Under the pieces are notes generated by a model. That model was given only the letters and a program-made list of their open reading frames with translations, searched no databases and was not told where the DNA came from. The position numbers and the translations under genes are program-made. Positions 6,653 through 9,575 of a stretch of DNA of 9,575 bases are shown here, piece after piece. The first letter of the stretch is position 1; every line of letters begins with the position of its first letter. The stretch comes from Novosphingobium sp. (GTDB taxonomy: Bacteria > Pseudomonadota > Alphaproteobacteria > Sphingomonadales > Sphingomonadaceae): assembly GCA_030830245.1 (NCBI GenBank), contig JAURNJ010000096.1, forward strand, positions 1 through 9,575. The letters run 5' to 3'.

Positions 6653-7351
6653 TCAGGGCTCGATCCGTTGTCCGTCCCAGGCAAAGTGACCGCCGCTTTC
6701 TTCAGGAGATAGTCCGGCCAGCACGTTCAGCAGTTTTCCCGCCGAAAACCGGGCGTCGAACAGCTTTTCAGGCGCGACGTTACGCTGGAATGGCGCGCTG
6801 AGCGGGGTATCGACCGTGCCTGGATGCAGGGAAACACAAACGGCTTCCCGGTTCTTGCGCGCCATCTCGATCGCCAGCGACTTGACCAGCATGTTGAGGG
6901 CTGCCTTTGAAGCGCGGTACCCATACCAGCCGCCAAGCCGGTTATCGCCGATGCTTCCGACTCGGGCAGACAGCGCCGCGAATGCACAGCGACCGTCGCG
7001 CGGTAGCAGCGGCAGGAAATGCTTGGCGACCAAAGCCGGACCAGCCGCGTTGATCGCGAAATTGCGCGCCAACCAGTCCATGGAAAGATCGCGCATGGAT
7101 TTCTCCGGACCCAGATCACCTTCGTGCAACATGCCGGTGGCGATGAATATCAGGTCCACTGGCCCATATGCGCCAATCCGCTCGGCTGCTTCGGCAATGG
7201 AGGATTCGCACGTGATGTCGATCCTCGACGCAGGATCGCTATGCGAGCGGGCCAGCTCGTAAACCTGCGTGCCTGCTTCGCGCAGATGTTCACTGATTGC
7301 GGCGCCTATGCCTCCCGATGCGCCGACCACGACCGCATGCTTCCAGTTCAT
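6653..7351 (-). CDS. short-chain dehydrogenase/reductase (SDR)
   Basis: This is a classical SDR, an NAD(P)-dependent oxidoreductase with a Rossmann fold. The 232-residue protein has the cofactor loop GASGGIG at 10-16, NAAG at 101-104, Ser128 in ALSAR, and the catalytic Tyr145/Lys149 of YGYRASKAAL. HPGTVDTPLS at 176-185 follows the active site. The latter pattern recalls the C-factor/CsgA-like SDR group, whose substrates are mostly unknown. The ATG at 7351 gives the normal SDR start five residues before the first beta strand. A TTG at 7369 in frame overlaps the TGA of the upstream dioxygenase as TTGA and would add six residues. No Shine-Dalgarno is clear for either. Probably co-transcribed with the dioxygenase; it may act on the same or a product molecule, which is inference. 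Confidence 0.9.
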   Translation of the reverse strand: MNWKHAVVVGASGGIGAAISEHLREAGTQVYELARSHSDPASRIDITCESSIAEAAERIGAYGPVDLIFIATGMLHEGDLGPEKSMRDLSMDWLARNFAINAAGPALVAKHFLPLLPRDGRCAFAALSARVGSIGDNRLGGWYGYRASKAALNMLVKSLAIEMARKNREAVCVSLHPGTVDTPLSAPFQRNVAPEKLFDARFSAGKLLNVLAGLSPEESGGHFAWDGQRIEP

Positions 7352-7365
7352 CGAGCGAACCGGGC

Positions 7366-8190
7366 TCAATTCTGCAACGGCGCTATGCGCAGGTCTGGCC
7401 GCTTGCCATCGCGCAGACGCGTCAAGCCGCCGCCGATGGTGATATTGCCCATGACCGAGAGGCCGAGCATTCTGCGGGCCTCATCGTCCAGACCCTCCTG
7501 CATTTCGGGCTGCATGACCATCGCCCAGTTTACCTGCGGGCGAACGAAATCGCGCGTGTAATAGGCAAAGGCCATGGCGCGGCGCTCGTTTTCGGTCACA
7601 TTCGCGCCAGACGTATGCCAGACGCGCCCTTCCATCGCGACAATCGACCCGGCAGGAGCGCTGAATGGCACCGACATCGCGAGCAGATCTTCGGGCACGT
7701 CTTCGAAACGGGTCCAGTGCTGGCTGCCGGGGATGTAGCGGGTAGCGCCATTGGCTTCGTGGACATCGTCGAAGCACCAGATCACATTCATCGCCCACGG
7801 CTCGTTCCACGGCGGCGGCACCACCAGCGCCTGGTCCGAATGGACGTTCATCGATCCCGAACCGGGCATGGCGATATTCGCCGTGAAATTGGACACAAGC
7901 CAGTTCGGCCCGATCGTCGCCTCGACCAGAGCGCGGGCAACCGGGTGGCGCAGAAGCTCGACGAACACCGGGTCCCAGGCGGCGAGATGATAGAGCCGAA
8001 TGTTCGCGTCGTTGGGATCAAGAGTCTCGCTGAAGGTGTCGATAACCTCGGCGCGCATCGCCTCAATGATCCGCTCGATGGCGGTTTGCGCCCGTTCGAG
8101 CAGCTTGCTCGAAATGACATCGGGCACCACGACGAACCCGTCTCGGGCGATATCCCGCGCAAACGCTTCGAGATCGACTGTGGTATCCAT
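7366..8190 (-). CDS. phytanoyl-CoA dioxygenase (PhyH) family protein
   Basis: The 274-residue protein looks like an Fe(II)/2-oxoglutarate oxygenase of the PhyH family, which hydroxylates varied lipids and small molecules. The N-terminus LEAFARDIARDGFVVVPDVI is typical of the family. The iron ligands are His117-x-Asp119 in MNVHSDQALV and His192 in GRVWHTSGAN, and Arg203 or Arg204 in ENERRAMAFAY is placed to bind 2-oxoglutarate. GATRYIPGSQHW at 148-159 is another family hallmark. The substrate cannot be read from the sequence. The ATG at 8190 gives the standard start, with a purine-rich AGGATTGG upstream; the frame stays open to 8493 on that strand, but that stretch lies under the divergent gene. 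It heads a likely two-gene operon with the SDR. Confidence 0.9.
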   Translation of the reverse strand: MDTTVDLEAFARDIARDGFVVVPDVISSKLLERAQTAIERIIEAMRAEVIDTFSETLDPNDANIRLYHLAAWDPVFVELLRHPVARALVEATIGPNWLVSNFTANIAMPGSGSMNVHSDQALVVPPPWNEPWAMNVIWCFDDVHEANGATRYIPGSQHWTRFEDVPEDLLAMSVPFSAPAGSIVAMEGRVWHTSGANVTENERRAMAFAYYTRDFVRPQVNWAMVMQPEMQEGLDDEARRMLGLSVMGNITIGGGLTRLRDGKRPDLRIAPLQN

Positions 8191-8347
8191 GGCATCCAAT
8201 CCTGCAGGCAGGTACAGTGCTATCACTGCCTCTGGATGCGGACAATGCCCGCAACCACAGGACGAAATTGCGGTTAGAAGCCTAGGCCTGGCTATGCTAT
8301 ATTCCCGCAAAGGGAGGAATTGCATTGCGCCCGTCAAGGAGGATGCG
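8191..8347. promoter_or_regulatory. divergent control region between dioxygenase and TPR-protein genes
   Basis: A perfect inverted repeat CAGTG-CTAT-CACTG lies at 8215-8228, 24 bases before the dioxygenase start. An overlapping outer pair AGGCAG/CTGCCT is at 8206-8211 and 8226-8231. For the rightward gene there is an extended -10, TGC-TATATT, at 8295-8303 without a good -35, and then a strong Shine-Dalgarno AAGGAGG at 8336-8342. The repeat may be an operator for the dioxygenase or for both genes; this is inference. Confidence 0.4.
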
Positions 8348-9559
8348 ATGACATTTTCGTACCGGATTTCGGCTGCTCTGTTCGGTTTCTTCGCGCTCAC
8401 GAGTTTGAGCGGTCCCTCGCAAGGCACATACTCGCCCCAACTGCTTGCCTTGCTGGATCCCGCAGCACAGGCCGCGCGCATCTGCGGCGGCAAGCAACCG
8501 GGGCAATCGATGCGCGACAGGTTGGCCTTGGCTGCGCAGACGGTGGATTCCCCCGCGCTCGGCCAAGCCCGACTCTATCAGGGCCTTGGCAAGGTGCATT
8601 TCCCGATTTCCACCGCTAACCCGATGGCACAGCGCTTTTTCGATCAGGGCCTGAGCTTCGCCTACGGCTTCAACCATGCTGCGGCGATTGCCTCGTTCAG
8701 GCAGGCACAGCGCCTCGATCCCGGCTGCGCCATGTGCCTGTGGGGCGAGGCGCTTGCGCACGGGCCGAACATCAACGCGTCGATGGACCCGGCAGTCAAT
8801 GCCGAGGCGGTAAGTCTGATCCAGCGAGCCATTGCCCTGTCCGCTGGCACTAGCCCGGCGGAAAAGATGCTGATCGCCGCAATGGCGTCGCGCTATTCGG
8901 CAGACCCGGCGGCAGACCGTATGGCTCTTGATGCGGCCTACGCCGATGCCATGCTGGCCGCAGCCCGCGCCAATCCCGCCAACGACGATATCGCCATGCT
9001 GGCAGCGGAAGCGGCGATGGACACCAAGCCCTGGGACTACTGGCAGCCTGACCGGCAGACGGCACAGCCGCGGATTGGCGAGGCACTTTCGCTGGTGGAG
9101 ACGGTGCTGGCGCGCAATCCCGAGCATCTCCAGGCCGCGCACCTCTATGTCCACCTGATGGAAAACGGCCCCGATCCGAAACGGGCGGAAGCAGCGGCTG
9201 ACCGGCTCGCAAAACCGCTCGCACCCGATTCAGGCCATCTCGTGCACATGCCTGCCCATATCTATTACCGTCTTGGACGTTGGCAGGATTCGCTGCGGGT
9301 CAATCTCGCGGCGGTGCGGGCCGACGAAAGCTGGATTGCGGAGACCGGAGACAAGGGATTGGTGCGATATGGCTACTACCCGCACAACATCCATTTCCTC
9401 GTCACCTCTGCGCAGATGGCGGGCGATATGGCGAGCGCAATTCGAGAGGCGCGCAAGCTTGAAACCACGCTCGACCCGGAAACCAGCTCGGAGATCGCAT
9501 GGATACAGGCCATCCACGCTGCGCCCTTTTTTGCCGCCGCGCAGTTCGCCAAGCCGTAA
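8348..9559 (+). CDS. secreted TPR-repeat protein, probably truncated by a premature TAA
   Basis: The 403-residue product has a signal-like N-terminus (hydrophobic residues 8-21 after SYR) and is mainly paired helices. The landmarks match a broad family of uncharacterised bacterial TPR proteins: QRFFDQGLSFAYGFNHAAAI at 95-114, the helix pair ending DPGCAMCLWGEALAHGPNIN at 124-143, HLYVHLMENGPDP at 265-277, HMPAHIYYRLGRW at 300-312 and GYYPHNIHFL at 342-351. Cys127 and Cys130 form a C-x-x-C. Such proteins, as I recall them, run to about 500-560 residues with further repeats after the HAAPFFAAAQFA segment, so the TAA at 9557-9559 falls too early. Reading on gives QVLAM before the window ends. 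The ATG at 8348 has AAGGAGG 5 bases upstream. Its role is unknown; it faces the dioxygenase gene. Confidence 0.75.
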   Translation: MTFSYRISAALFGFFALTSLSGPSQGTYSPQLLALLDPAAQAARICGGKQPGQSMRDRLALAAQTVDSPALGQARLYQGLGKVHFPISTANPMAQRFFDQGLSFAYGFNHAAAIASFRQAQRLDPGCAMCLWGEALAHGPNINASMDPAVNAEAVSLIQRAIALSAGTSPAEKMLIAAMASRYSADPAADRMALDAAYADAMLAAARANPANDDIAMLAAEAAMDTKPWDYWQPDRQTAQPRIGEALSLVETVLARNPEHLQAAHLYVHLMENGPDPKRAEAAADRLAKPLAPDSGHLVHMPAHIYYRLGRWQDSLRVNLAAVRADESWIAETGDKGLVRYGYYPHNIHFLVTSAQMAGDMASAIREARKLETTLDPETSSEIAWIQAIHAAPFFAAAQFAKP

Positions 9560-9575
9560 CAGGTGCTCGCCATGA

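Noticed and set aside
8000..8347. N-terminal extension of the TPR protein to 8000
   Set aside because: It runs antisense to the dioxygenase, and the ATG at 8348 has a near-perfect Shine-Dalgarno followed by a signal-like segment.
8191..8493. N-terminal extension of the dioxygenase to 8493
   Set aside because: The extension covers the divergent control region and the start of the TPR gene, and PhyH proteins start at the equivalent of 8190.

Overview
The window reads as a chromosomal core segment of an alphaproteobacterium, most likely of the order Sphingomonadales (Erythrobacter/Novosphingobium-like). This rests on the high GC content, the sequence of ribosomal protein S4, the gene order rpiB-glyA-nrdR-trmJ, the sphingomonad-type chorismate mutase and a small secreted two-cysteine protein of a type I associate with that order. 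The assignment is from memory of families, not from a search.

Layout from left to right. Positions 1-483 hold the 3' end of rpoD, the housekeeping sigma factor. Only 8 bases later comes an FkbM-type methyltransferase gene (492-1373) interrupted by an in-frame TAG at 741-743. On the minus strand, 1405-1953 encodes a small SRPBCC-like protein of unknown role. Diverging from it is a tight plus-strand housekeeping cluster: rpiB (2089-2538), glyA (2535-3845, ATGA overlap), nrdR (3874-4338) and a TrmJ-type tRNA methyltransferase (4342-5067, TTG start). A small secreted protein follows (5138-5440), with a probable near-leaderless transcript. Its stop codon overlaps that of a convergent chorismate mutase (5437-5754, minus). 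A 223-base gap (5755-5977) carries a promoter and a structured leader in front of rpsD (5978-6592), which ends at a strong intrinsic terminator (6623-6649).

The right third is accessory. A minus-strand pair, a PhyH-like Fe(II)/2-oxoglutarate dioxygenase (7366-8190) followed by a short-chain dehydrogenase (6653-7351), looks like a two-gene operon. Diverging from it is a secreted TPR-type protein (8348-9559), whose frame probably continues past an internal TAA and out of the window.

The core genes cover transcription initiation, pentose phosphate and one-carbon metabolism, control of ribonucleotide reductase, tRNA modification, aromatic amino acid synthesis and the ribosome. They are intact. 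The two probable nonsense interruptions both fall in accessory genes. I see no CRISPR array, transposase, prophage gene, tRNA or rRNA, and no convincing new multi-gene system. The best leads are the two interrupted genes, the rpsD leader and the dioxygenase/dehydrogenase/TPR locus.
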